Notes: generated from the letters alone by a model not told the origin. Counted from the first letter of the stretch, positions 53,841-64,000 are shown. The stretch: DNA of 64,000 bases from Tretioscincus oriximinensis (GCA_022410635.1 JAJVDF010000162.1:221452-285451); one strand, 5' to 3'. Program-made: numbers and translations.

Positions 53841-54879
53841 ACAGATGTATACTATAGAATGAATGCTTAGGTATTACCTCCTGGATGGGAGAGACAGGTT
53901 GTCTCTCAAGGCTTCTCAGCCCCACCCACTTCATAAGNTGAATAGAAGAAGAGAAGGTATATAAGCTACTTTCTAGTTGAGAAAAAGTTCTTCAGATGGA
54001 CCTGAAATCCAACTCCCATATCTTTGGGATAATAAATATAGTTACGGTATTTACTTTTTCAAGGTAAACTACCATATGTTCAGATCAGTGACTGCACAAT
54101 ATGGCACAGACTCTTTTTCCGTTCATTTTGCTTGGAAAAACCTTACAATCAGGCCCACATCTAAGTTGTGGGTCATCTGGGACACACACGCACACATACA
54201 TTATATGCCCCCTGGCTCTAGTGTTGTGTGTTAGAGAAAACAGGTTTTTAGGTGTCTCCTAATCTTCATTATCACTGGNCCTGATTACCCAGATCCATCA
54301 GTATACCATCGAACCCAGTCCAGATCACAGAGGCATGCAGAAGCCATACCCATAGAGAGGAGGGCAGATAAACACTTCTCTCCCTGTGGTAGCGGTGGGA
54401 CAGGATAGTATCTGAGATCTTTTACAGCAATGGGACTTGTATCTGGGTCATAGTCCNATTCCAGAAAATGAAAGCCTGTACTATAATGAAGCATGCAGCC
54501 CCCAAGGATTGCTGACCTTAAATTTTCCAATTCAGCTTGTTTTCTATTAAAAAGGTTGTTTTTACTCTACAGTCTAATCCTGTCAGCCAGGTGCAGAAAA
54601 GGTGACATTTAAGCTGCAAAGGGCTCGTGCCTTTGGCAACAGCATTCGCAAGATTGGCATAATAATGTGAGTGAATGGATCAAGGCGGCCTGTTTACGTG
54701 ACCTGGACAAGTGGAACGTTGACAAACTTTCTTGTTTCCTTCACTTTATACACCTAAATGGCCTGGTTCCCGGCCTACCCTTAGAGGAAGATTTCGGGAA
54801 TAGGGATAGGTTTCATTGCCCACTCAGGGTCTCTAGTTTATTCTGGAATCTACTCACCAAACTCCTCTCCTGANTCTGG
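53841..54879. other. intergenic, no recognised feature
   Basis: 54667-54873 contains a 68-codon frame preceded by CAGCATTCGCAAG. Not recognised. Confidence 0.4.
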
Positions 54880-55003
54880 CTTTAAGAACATAAGAACATA
54901 AGAAGAGCCATACTGGATCAGGCCACAGCCCATCGAGTCCAGCATTCTGTGTCACACAGAGGCCCACCAGATGCACCTGGGCAGTCCAAACAGAGGAAAC
55001 TGT
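54880..55003 (-). mobile_element. CR1 LINE, 3' end piece
   Basis: TAAGAACATAAGAACATAAG to GCCCACCAGATGCACCTGGG. Minus strand, nearly identical to 43033-43145. Confidence 0.85.
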
Positions 55004-55262
55004 GACTACTTTCCCACACACAGTATTTAGCGAGACGGAAGCAATATCACCTTCCATCCGCCACAAGGGAACATTCATGTTTCACGATCCAGTCCCTAAA
55101 AAGGTCCACAGTCGTGGAATTTCCAGCCACCATAGTCTGTGTGACCCAACAATGGGCATTTTGTAAAATTTGAAAGAAAGCTTCGTGGAGACCTTCAGCA
55201 ATGAGAACAAAGCAAATCCGTTGGCTCTTGACTCACAGAGAAAGCTTGGGAATTGTAGGAAG
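55004..55262 (+). repeat. family C-like segment lying between two CR1 pieces
   Basis: GTCCCTAAAAAGGTCCAC, ATTTCCAGCCACC, CTTGGGAATTGTAGGAAGAC match family C order. It replaces the roughly 250 bp of CR1 expected here. Confidence 0.5.
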
Positions 55263-55430
55263 ACACACAGAAAATGTTGGGAAATATTTTTTCTCTATTC
55301 ACCTTATCCATCCCACACAAGATTTTATACATTTCAATCAGATCATCTCTTAAACACCATCCTTCGAGGCTGAAGAGGTCCAGACGTTGCAGCCTGGTTT
55401 CATAAGGGCTTCTTTCATGCACTTATACAT
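55263..55430 (-). mobile_element. CR1 LINE, ORF2 C-terminal piece
   Basis: Minus strand encodes YETRLQRLDLFSLEGWCLRD then DLIEMYKILCGMDKVNREK, in frame for about 45 codons. Confidence 0.85.
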
Positions 55431-56090
55431 TAAAATGATATTAGAGGCAGCTTGTCAGTTTTTAAAAGTACGTAGTCATGCCACGTGCCTTTCCTCAGAT
55501 GGGGAGAACCCACTCTTAGATGCCTATTGTCCTCAATCAATCTCATGGCCACCATGTAGACACTCAGCAGTGATGAGATCGCTCTAGGATCCACTTTCAA
55601 AGGATCCACTTCTTAAGTTCTTTCAGTGTGCAGAAGGTCCCTTTGCATTTAATCAATCAATTTATTGTAATGGTCACAGACTGAAACTGTAGAAAATTTA
55701 AAATTCGTTGATNAAACTCAGTTTGCAGAATGGAAAAAGCTGAAATTTAATACATGAAACAATGTGGCTCAATCTGCACTTAAAATCTGAGCTCTCAAAT
55801 TAGCAGCCACATGGATACATTTTGCAGCTTCATCTGGGGATCTTTATCTTCCAATAGAAGCATTACATCACATTTTGGTAGAGAGATAGCGACGATCAGC
55901 AGGACAATAGAAGACCACAGGGCCATATAGAAATAGCAGGGTAATGGATTATGAGTGACAGTCTCACATGGACAACAGTGCCCTGAATACGGAGTCCGGT
56001 TATATCTGCCCTGTAAAAGGGCAGAGGTTAAGACGTTAAATCTAGTTTATGTGAAGGCCAACCTGTATCTGGGAACAGTCAAAGTTTTAA
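55431..56090. other. intergenic, no recognised feature
   Basis: Nothing recognisable. Confidence 0.45.
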
Positions 56091-56093
56091 CAT

Positions 56094-56482
56094 AAGTTCC
56101 TTCTACACCATGGAGTAAAAACCAGAATGGGGTTTAAAACTGGCATAATGCAATCCCCTCTGTTCACGTTGCCTCAAAAATCCATGTGGAGCTGGCACGA
56201 AGGCACACAAAGGGCCAGGAAGTCTCTACCGTGCATGTCAGCCAGTTTTGATTTTGCCATCCTGGCTGGCATCTTCTCACCATATCCTAAGCCTCAAGAT
56301 AGCCCAACACACACCGGGGGCAGGAGAGGTATTTTTTGCAATAGTTGGAAAAAATCAGCAACCTCCTTCGGTGACAAAGGAGCTTTTTCCCAAGGGATCT
56401 GGGAGGACAGTGCAAGTTCCGTTGCCCTGATGATCCTACCAACCCAGTAGGAGAAACTTGTGTGGAAGCAACCATTGTTTTG
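56094..56482 (+). mobile_element. non-autonomous DNA element family B, copy 5
   Basis: Left TTCCTTCTACACCATGGAG, right GGAGAAACTTGTGTGGAAGC. Interior ATCCATGTGGAGCTGGC, TCCTGGCTGGCATCTTCTCA, AAAATCAGCAACC, AGGAGCTTTTTCCC. Best alignment is to copy 4. Confidence 0.65.
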
Positions 56483-57724
56483 CATTCAGAGTTGCCAGTT
56501 CTAAAGATCGCATGAGATTTGTGGACATACCATTTCCTGTTCTGGGACTAGAAGATGGCTTCTTTGCCTTGGAACTCTGTATACCATTTGAGGTGTATAT
56601 ATATCTATTAACCTCGCTTGAAAAACTGCTTGCAGAAAGCATGGATTAAAAAAAAAAACCAATACACCTTGTGCACTTGCTTTTTAATAGAGCGAGACAG
56701 ATTGGGACATCTTTGATCTTCTGTTGACGTCCTTTAATATTCAGATTTCAAAGCACGGTGTGCAACTCCCTGTTNCAGCAAGGTGTTTGGGTGGCCTATT
56801 TGGAGTAGGTATTTTTAAGAACAATAGGAATTACATACTGTTTTTCAAAAAGGGACTAAAAATAAAACAGATCTATTTTAATCACTCCACCAGGATGCTA
56901 TACATAACTTTATTCCCACCTCTTTCGTCCTCATTCTTCTATTTTCTTTTCTTTTTTTTTAATCTGGCTTTGTTCTTGCTTTCCATTTCTGAGCATCCCT
57001 TTCCTGACATGTGCCTTACCAGAATTTTTGGCAGGTGGGGAGGGGAGGGCTGTGTGGCTGGATATAAAGAGAAATTCTCTCTCATCTAATTAGTCTGAGC
57101 AGTTTATTATTAAGGCAACATTTCCAAGGCATTTTGCAAGAGAGAGAGATCAGTGGAGGCTCACTTTTGTTCAGGATCTGGCTGTCAGTTGCAAACCCTA
57201 ATCAGGATGTGAAATCCCTTTAGCGCATTCTGAAACGTTCTTATCTTTTCCCTGCAAATGGTTTGTTTCCACTGGCAGGAGAGCAACCAGGGCTTAGCCT
57301 GGAGACAGGAGGTTGGTCCACANATTCACACAGATCACTCAGCAATGGCAGCATGAAACCAGTGATCCAAACACATTCTGGATCTCTTTGATGGTCACGA
57401 CAACAGCCAGATAAATACCGCATGTCATGCTGAATAGGGCTGAGGTGTTCAGAATACACAAAATAAATACATAGCAATCGAGTTACATTGAGGCACATTA
57501 GGCTGGAGGTACGGGCGGGGAGATAACCTCTCGATTCAAAAGCAGATATGATTCGTCATGGAAACTCTCTTTCACTCCAAAATTTCATATCATTCCCAAA
57601 TTACATTAAGCGCATTTCTGTCATGGCCATAAACCACAGCTTCCTGTGAAGTCAAGCTAGAAATAGTTTTGTAGCAGCAAATACAGTGAGTGGGTTGCTT
57701 GATAGGAAACTCCACTAAATAGTG
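56483..57724. other. intergenic, partly repeat-free
   Basis: 57090-57300 is free of recognisable repeats and carries TCTAATTAGTC and TTATTATTAAGG homeodomain-like words. No gene seen. Confidence 0.4.
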
Positions 57725-58125
57725 AAATAGGATCAAGGGGCCTTCCTTGAAACTGATGGGCAGAAGAGTGAGAACAGACAAAGGAAAGTATTTTCTCACC
57801 CAGAGGGTCATTGGCCTGTGGAATTTACTTTCAGAAGAGTTGGTGGTAGCTGGCAGCCTGGATAGCTTCAAGACAGGATTAGACAAGTTTATGGACACCA
57901 AGGGTATAAATGGCTACTAAGACAGATGTCTGGATGCTGCCTCTGGGATGGAGCAACAGGCAGGACTCCTGAAATGCCATTTACAGGGAGTCGTGAACAG
58001 GTGAAGATTTTGCCTTTTTCTTTTCAGACTGCCCAGGTGCAACTGGTGGGCCTCTGTGTGAGACAGAATACTGGACTAGACGGGCTCTGGCCCAATTCAG
58101 TATGGCTCTTCTTATGTTCCTATGC
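57725..58125 (+). mobile_element. CR1 LINE, ORF2 end plus 3' UTR
   Basis: GTATTTTCTCACCCAGAGGG, GGCCTGTGGAATTTACTTTC, TGGACACCAAGGGTATAAAT, GGAGCAACAGGCAGGACTCC, ending in GGCTCTTCTTATGTTCC. Plus strand, near-complete 3' UTR, little coding left. Confidence 0.88.
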
Positions 58126-58857
58126 AAAACAGTGGACTCCAGGGGTGGACGGGTCAGAGTGCCAGCTTGACCGATGGCAAAAAGGCCCCATTTACCCCGG
58201 GTTTACTTGCATTTTAAAAGCTGTAGTTGTTCGATGACTCTTTAGTTTAGTTGGTAGCTATTCGTGAATTCTTGTGCACACTGGGTGAAGAATTGGCACG
58301 TGGAGCATGAGGTTTTGGGTTTCAGCAGTTACCATATGTGCGCTGTCATCCCTGCATGCTCCCTCCCGCCTGCTACGCTGCTATTCAATGGATAGACTGC
58401 CTTTGTCTCCTGGCAACCAGTATTACTAGACCCAGTCCACCACTGGTGGAGTCACATTTGGAGAATGGTCTCTGAGAACCACTCTCATTCATTGGCTCGG
58501 AGGGATGTTTTCTGTCTTTTGCACTATCTGGGACAGAAACATTCCTGTTCCTAAGCCTGGAATAAGAAATATGATAGCTGTATTCTCTAGCCTCTATGTG
58601 TTCTACATGCTAAGCTGATCCCTTTCTCCCTTTCAAGCAACAGCGCATATCTGTTCTGCTCTGAGAGTGCGTGGCTGTGCACTTAGGAAACAGCTAATTT
58701 CACACATCAACCTTAAGTGTAGGTTTAACATTACAACTTCTCGGCTTAGTATGTTTCTCCTTTAGGCTTAAAAACCAAACGAAGCTATAATCCCAATGTA
58801 TTCCATTTCTAGCTGACTACAGCCAAGGTTGAATGCCAAAGAATTGTTGTTTTTAAA
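58126..58857. other. intergenic, no recognised feature
   Basis: Nothing recognisable. Confidence 0.45.
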
Positions 58858-59105
58858 CCAAGATGCTGGAGAAAACATTTAAGAGTTCCTTGGCCTGGCA
58901 GAAGATCAAATTAGTCAATACTAAAGAAAATAAACTTTGGCTGCATCTTGGAAAGACAAATGTTGAAGTAGAAACTTAAATATTTTGGCTACATAAAAAG
59001 AAGACAGAACTCAGTGGAAAACATCCTAAAGGAAAAAGAAGAAGGGGATGGCTGAGGACAAGATGGATAGATCATATCACAAAGGCAGCAAACATGAGTT
59101 TAGTC
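58858..59105 (+). mobile_element. Bov-B (RTE-clade) LINE, ORF2 C-terminal fragment
   Basis: Encodes YFGYIKRRQNSVENIL and, one frame over, GKRRRGWLRTRWIDHITKAA then NMSL, the C-terminal end of Bov-B ORF2. The upstream nucleotides (AAGAGTTCCTTGGCCTGGC, AGAAGATCAAATTAGTCAAT) also follow Bov-B order. A frameshift lies near 59030. The fragment stops where the hAT-like element begins at 59106. Bov-B is abundant in squamates and also in ruminants, where it was horizontally acquired (known). Confidence 0.8.
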
Positions 59106-59317
59106 CAGTAGTGGGATTCAGCTGGTTCACACTGGTCCGGAAAGACCGATACCGATTTTTTGTGTGTGTTTGGTGAACCAGTTGTTGAACCATCCTGGCC
59201 CCGCTTCCTGCCAGAAATGACATCACTTAAAATGGCTTTCCCAGAAGCAGCAACTGGAAATGACATCAGTCACTGGTGCAGAGAAATGCCTGTTAAATTA
59301 TTCGAATCCTACCACTG
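59106..59317. mobile_element. hAT-like MITE (CAGTAGTGGGATTC ends)
   Basis: Inverted termini CAGTAGTGGGATTC and GAATCCTACCACTG. Interior AACCAGTTGTTGAACC and CCAGAAATGACATCACTT. Flanks GTTTAGTC and ATTTCGTC agree at 6 of 8, fitting an 8-bp hAT duplication. It is inserted in the Bov-B fragment, or at its edge. Confidence 0.75.
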
Positions 59318-59925
59318 ATTTCGTCATTCAGGGAGCCAGGGATAGATAGAAGGGCCTGGCATGTGACAACCCATGGAATAACCAAAGACATAACCAAACG
59401 ACAACAGCAAAATAGACTGTTAATAAAATGAACTGATAAAAATGGGGTACCAAGATGCTCCTTGCAGAGTAAACCATTTGTTCAAGGTCTGTCTCCTTCC
59501 TACCTGTTTTGCGGCCAAAGACATTATTTTGCACAGCAGTTTTCTACTGCTTGCTCAGCCTGTGCAACCTCCCTCCATTGCTGGAATGCCAGGGCAGGTT
59601 TTACTGCAGCGCATACTGTTCAAGTTAACAAAAAGCTCTTCCTTTGTGGGGGAAATATAACAGCAGCTGCAACTGCAAAGGGGGTGTTGTTTTACAAGGA
59701 GCTGAAGTGAGAGGAGTCAGTGGCTGCAGGCTTTAAGGATGTTAGGTGGAGGCAGAGATGAAGATGGAATGTAGAATGTGTTCAGAATGTGGGAGACAGG
59801 AAGAGGTAAGAGATGATGCCAAAGGGGCATAGAAGACAACAGCATTCGCTAACAGAAAAGGATCCACCCAATTAACCGTTTGTTTTCTTGACTTCAGATA
59901 ATAATAATCTAGATTGGAGCTTGCT
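59318..59925. other. intergenic, no recognised feature
   Basis: Does not visibly continue the Bov-B 3' end. Nothing else recognised. Confidence 0.4.
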
Positions 59926-59929
59926 GTAC

Positions 59930-60150
59930 CTATAATATGATCTTCTCAGGGATGGCTCTCAGATTATAGAATACGGTCCTTCCTGAAATGCGCCAGACAC
60001 TTTAATTTCACTTGTTCAGGAGAGCAATGAAAACGTGCTTTGCCCTTTGGCGAAGGAAATGGCTTCTCCTCTCCACTTTCAAGCACTGATATTGTTTTTA
60101 GCATCTTTTTGGTGCTGTCTCTACACATTTTCAGTATTGAAGAACTAGAG
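59930..60150 (+). mobile_element. L2-type LINE, ORF2 C-terminus
   Basis: Decayed but readable SGMALRLWNTVLPEMRQTL then LFRRAMKTCFALWRR in neighbouring frames. Confidence 0.55.
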
Positions 60151-60266
60151 CAAACCAGGATGTGGGGGAAATGGGTTTTTCCCCAGGTGTAATCCAGTTC
60201 TTCAGGACTGAAGATGGATTAAAAGTACGTGTCAGAACAGCATCTTCAGTATTATTAATAAAAAAC

Positions 60267-61031
60267 TGTTGGGGTTAGTCATGTGGGACATATATAAATT
60301 GGCATTAATATATTTGAAATAAAATATACTTGGATTGACCTTTGCTAGCCAAAGTGAGGCCTGCATGGAAATTTTGAAAAAATCTCTGGTCACCCCGGCC
60401 CCAGGAGTAAACAGGAACAGCTAAATCTCCCTTCCTGTCCTGAGGGCATNTCTTGCTCAAGAAACCTTGCCAGACTGAACGGATTAATGACACCCATCAT
60501 GGCAAAGAGACGATCTTTGTTTAACCAGGCTGTGCACCTGGGCTGAAGCCATCAGCCTGATAGTGGCCTGGAGGTAAACCATTTAAGACCATTAAGACCA
60601 TCTCTCCTGTGGGTGAGTCACTGGGTTCCTGTACTTAGGAATAATAATGAGGGCAAATAATGGCTAAAGAGGGTCCATCCTGTATCTCAACACCACACCA
60701 TATTTGGCATTTCCTGACCAGGCTGCACCTCCTTGGGAGGAGAGAAACACGTCACACAGGTGTCACAGCCTGGGTCCGCCCTGACCCACGTGTGCTGTAC
60801 CAACCCNTTTTTTGACATCACCGCACCTATCCACGCCTTCTGATTTGAGGTCAATAAAAGACGGTGCACACCGTTATTCCGGAGTGGCTCATAACCCTGT
60901 GAGCGCTCCTGGATCACTTCTGAACCCAAGCTACGTTGTCCGTATGAATCTCTTTACACGCGTCTGCACGCATTGGATCCAGCTACCTTAGGCAAGCTAA
61001 GGAGCCAAATAACGGGCAAGCGAACCCCCAT
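60267..61031 (+). mobile_element. candidate solo LTR (about 765 bp)
   Basis: Starts TGTTGGGGTTAGTC. It has a polyadenylation signal AATAAA at 60853-60858 followed by a GC-richer U5-like region, and ends near GCGAACCCCCA. The flanks share TAAAAAAC (60259-60266 and 61032-61039), but that word is A-rich and the canonical CA end would fall at 61030, so the boundary is uncertain. No coding region follows. Could instead be unrelated unique DNA. Confidence 0.35.
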
Positions 61032-62010
61032 TAAAAAACATACCGCTGATGGACCTGATCTGAGCTCTGGGGTTGGTCTTTATTCCCAGAACTCGGATAG
61101 AGGTGGTGTGTGTGTGTCGATGGTGTCACACCTCAATGACTGGGAGTGAACAGAAAGATGCACATTCCCAGGGAGTGGCCACTGGTAGTGGTGGTGGACA
61201 AAGCCAGTTCACCCGTCCACATGCTGGGGAAAGCCAGGGGGATGCATGACCAACTGCCATTTCTTCACCCCACCATCAACAAGCAAACACCCGTCCATGT
61301 GCCGGGCAAAGCCAGACAGACATGCATCCCCCATGCTTAACTTAAACCTATATCTACAGGCTTTCCTAGTAGTGAATAAATAAATTAAGAAGAAAGAAAA
61401 CTAAATAGTGTGAAAAATATTAAGGTGACAAGGAATAAATTAAAGAAGGAATAAATAATGGACCTTGTGGGAGTTCCATCCCTGCCTCATGATTGTTTCA
61501 ATGAGACAGGGCACTGAAAAATGGATTTTCCTGCTGAATTTGTTCATAAAAATATATTATTTGTGATTAAGCCCTGCTCCCTAGAAGCTTTAAATCTTGA
61601 AGACCTTAAAAGTGAGCCTTTTTACTATGTATTCACCTCCCCAATAATAAAGGGAGCCAACAGCCAATGACAGAAAAGAAACACCTTGCTTAGAAGGCCA
61701 ATTGCAGTGACAAATATTAGTAATAAGGATGCATGTATACATGCATGCTTATGTTTTGCTCTGTGACCAAGTGTCACAGGATGACATAAATGTCTCAAAT
61801 ATGAGTTGTCTCCAACCATTTATCACACAAACCAAACTGGTAAACCTAAAGATCCTGCATGTGTGTAAAAATAATGCTAAACGTATGTGTAAAGCAGTTT
61901 CATAACAATACCACTAGCGTGAATAAATGCACCAACTAACCTTACTCAGGAGGCGCTTGTGTGACTGAAATTCCTATTGACACTACAAGGTGGACAGCCA
62001 TTTCCCACAC
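61032..62010. other. intergenic, no recognised feature
   Basis: A partial local repeat of GTCCACATGCTGGGGAAAGC and GTCCATGTGCCGGGCAAAGC (61218-61312). No gene. Confidence 0.4.
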
Positions 62011-62022
62011 ACTGAATTTGTG

Positions 62023-62225
62023 TCAGTTTCAGAGAAATAGCCGTGTTAGTCTAGCAGAAAGTCCAGCAAAGGAGCTAGCAGCACTTTGAGACTAACTTGA
62101 GAAAAGTGCTTGGCATAAGCTTTCGTAGACAGGTCTACTTCAGCATCTGAAGAAGTAGACCTGTCTACGAAAGCTTATGCCAACCACTTTTCTCAAGTTA
62201 GTCTCAAAGTGCTGCTAGCTCCTTT
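62023..62225. mobile_element. fold-back/Penelope-like element, best preserved
   Basis: Full left arm (TTTCAGAGAAATAGCCGTG, TAGTCTAGCAGAAAGTCCAG, CAAAGGAGCTAGCAGC, ACTTTGAGACTAACTTGAG) meets its inverted copy, truncated at TAGCTCCTTT. It is flanked by an exact 12-bp direct repeat ACTGAATTTGTG (62011-62022 and 62226-62237). The inner right arm carries CTGAAGA (62147-62153), stem GTAGAC/GTCTAC, GAAA (62169-62172) and GC-TTAT-GC: a near-complete hammerhead core. Arms differ at only a few positions, so the insertion is recent. Confidence 0.75.
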
Positions 62226-62365
62226 ACTGAATTTGTGGTTCCCAAAAAATTGGGTTCCCTTTTGACAGCAGCAAATATACCTTCTGTGGGTAACAGAAGG
62301 CTCCAGATAGAAGCCAAATTTTAAAACAATAATTACAGTAATGTGCGCCATGCATGCTGCATTAT

Positions 62366-62655
62366 CAGGAATTGCTCCAGAAGAGGTGGTGGTAGCTAGC
62401 AGTCTGGATAGCTTCAAGATAGGATTAGATAAATTCATGAAAGACAGGGGTACCAGTAACTATTAAGACGGGATAGTAGGCAGTATTCCTGAAATACCAT
62501 TTTCAAGAAGCCAAGGACAGGTGTTTTTTTCCCCTTGTTCTGCTTCAGACTGCGCAGGTGCAAATGGTGGGCCACTACCTGAGAACACAGGACTAGATTG
62601 GCTCTGGCCCCATTCAGCATGGCTCCCCTTATTTTCTTATGTTCTTATGCTCCTC
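62366..62655 (+). mobile_element. CR1 LINE 3' part
   Basis: CCAGAAGAGGTGGTGGTAGC, GATAGCTTCAAGATAGG, CCATTCAGCATGGCTCCCC and TTATTTTCTTATGTTCTTATG tail. Plus strand. The left edge abuts unique sequence. Confidence 0.85.
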
Positions 62656-63560
62656 CCTCCCCAAAGCTCTTGTCTTGAAAATCTATGCAGAGCAGAAATT
62701 CCAGCTTTGGAATAAAACATATGCTGATCAAAACATCTTTTTCAGAAGGATGGGGTGATTCACCGTTTAACAAACTGTACTATTGATATGCTTCTAATAG
62801 TAGTCCAGTTATTAAAAACTGTTTAAAAGATTCTTTCTCTCTTTTTATTTTATTTTTTTTTCAAAGAAAATTGCATTGATCCCTTTCTGCAAATGAATTC
62901 TGGTATTTCATTGTTCTGTGTGCGAAACATTTGCATAAATCCTGAGCACCCGGAGCCCATGTTACCTGGATAATATTTTTCTCTTTCTCTCTCTTTTGCT
63001 TTGTTTTTGGAAGGTGCTATTAACATTGCCCCATCCAACATGCAAAGAAACGACACGTCCCAAGGCCTAGTTTTGCTGTGCTGTGACACTGGATTAATAA
63101 AAACGGCTTATGATCCTTCTGCCATCTGCCACTGCTGAAGCTTCTCTGATTTCTGAGCACAAATGCTGAACGTTGCAGAAGGATTTGAGCAGCAGGGAGA
63201 TGGAAAGGAACCTATTAATCTTAATGCCAGTTTCCTTGCCCCCCTGTGCTCTCCTGGGGNAGCAAACTTTCAAGAAGATTCAACCGCTGGGTTAAAAAAA
63301 GAGGATAAAAGGAAGGATATCAAAAGAGTGGTGCCAAGGGTGCTAGTATTGTGTTCAGGGCATGAGCAGGCATTTGTCTTAAAATGTAAAAGGATTCCCT
63401 ACTGAAGTACACAATAAAAATGCTTTGGCACACTAATTTGGTGGGACACTGGGCTGCATCAGTATGCTCGTATTGGTTAATAACCTGGTTTATCACTTTA
63501 CTGGATTTAATTGATATCTTTACAGTATCTTCTTAGTTTTGCTCTTCTTTCTGCTCCTAA
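62656..63560. other. repeat-free stretch with conserved-element character
   Basis: 62860-63260 has no recognised repeat, an ATTTGCAT octamer (62929-62936), ATGCAAAGAAACG and TATTAATC words, and two T/C-rich runs. A polyadenylation-like AATAAAAA lies near 63407. No recognisable exon. Confidence 0.35.
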
Positions 63561-63654
63561 CAAGCAAGAATTTCTGTGCCCGTTACACAAGCCCCCTTCA
63601 GCCATTTTGTTTGCTGCCTGTTCAAAGGAAGTTCAATAGTCCCACCTTAGGCAG

Positions 63655-64000
63655 GGGCTATGGGGGCTAAAGCCCTGGGCAGCAGGTTGGTGGCCGTTTA
63701 TTGGGTGCGGTAAATTGCCGGCCGTTTAAATTTAAATTTCTCTCAGTTGGGTATGTCCCAGCAGCAGCAGATATGTCCCAGATACCACCACAAGCCACCA
63801 CTGCCATGCACCATTGTTTTGTTGCTCTGCTGCTCTGCATGCGTTGCCGTCTATCTGTCTGTGTGTTGCTTTGCCTGTCTGCCCCNGGCTGCTACCACGN
63901 CTCCTACATAGACAGCTGAGAGTGGGAGACAGAGAGCATAGAGCAAACGATATCACTTCCGGAATCTGCTTCTGAGAATGGCACCCAGAGTGACATCACT
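63655..64000 (-). repeat. dispersed repeat family D, copy 2 (cut by window end)
   Basis: Reverse complement of 48970-49265: CCGTTTAAATTTAAATTTCT, CCACCACTGCCATGCACC, CTGCTCTGCATGCG, GACAGCTGAGAGTGGGAG, GGCACCCAGAGTGACATCAC. It runs out of the window exactly where the tandem GTGATGTCAC units would begin. Confidence 0.7.

Overview
This window looks like non-coding, repeat-dense chromosomal DNA from a squamate reptile (lizard or snake). The reasoning is by repeat content: CR1 and L2-type LINE fragments, a Bov-B (RTE) LINE fragment, L1-like 3' ends, tRNA-derived SINEs including a Sauria-SINE-like copy, several non-autonomous DNA transposon families, LTRs and long triplet microsatellites occur together. 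The species cannot be named from the sequence alone. Scattered single N bases suggest a draft short-read assembly. I found no host protein-coding gene, no rRNA, no functional tRNA gene and no CRISPR array. Every longer open frame is explained by a transposon, a simple repeat or chance.

Layout. 0-6.5 kb: two minus-strand copies of a young tRNA-derived SINE ending in (GAA)n, one with about 66 pure GAA units, then the first palindromic MITE, a DNA-element family (4.03-5.16 kb) and a CR1 3' end. 7.5-11.2 kb: two paralogous copies of an unnamed repeat, each interrupted by a different insertion (an L1-like insert with an 11-bp duplication and a fold-back element with a 12-bp duplication), so each copy serves as the empty site for the other's insertion. 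12.5-14.2 kb: three MITE copies. 15.3-18.8 kb: two members of a terminal-inverted-repeat family, one carrying a CpG-rich foreign-looking middle. 20.6-28.5 kb: L2, SINE, CR1 with a nested MITE, a motif-rich island with an RFX-type palindrome and a CCAAT box, and a GATA/TACA microsatellite. 29-30.1 kb: AT-rich, no recognised repeat. 30.2-36.5 kb: L2, CR1, L1-like, SINE and MITE fragments, some nested. 38.8-41 kb: TTC/TTA microsatellite, a well-defined solo LTR with a 5-bp duplication, and a CR1. 41.5-57 kb: mixed DNA elements, CR1, L2 and SINE. 57.7-64 kb: CR1, Bov-B interrupted by a hAT-like MITE, L2, a second LTR candidate, a fold-back element with a 12-bp duplication, a conserved-element candidate, and an element cut by the window end.

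The most interesting signal is a fold-back family (at least eight copies or fragments). It has long variable target duplications, one full and one truncated arm, and a hammerhead-ribozyme-like core (CTGAAGA, 6-bp stem, GAAA). This resembles Penelope-like retroelements. The second is the 9-copy palindromic MITE family with 8-bp duplications. The third is the TIR element with a CpG-rich core, which may be a captured gene fragment. Boundaries given for old repeats are approximate, because no alignment could be run.
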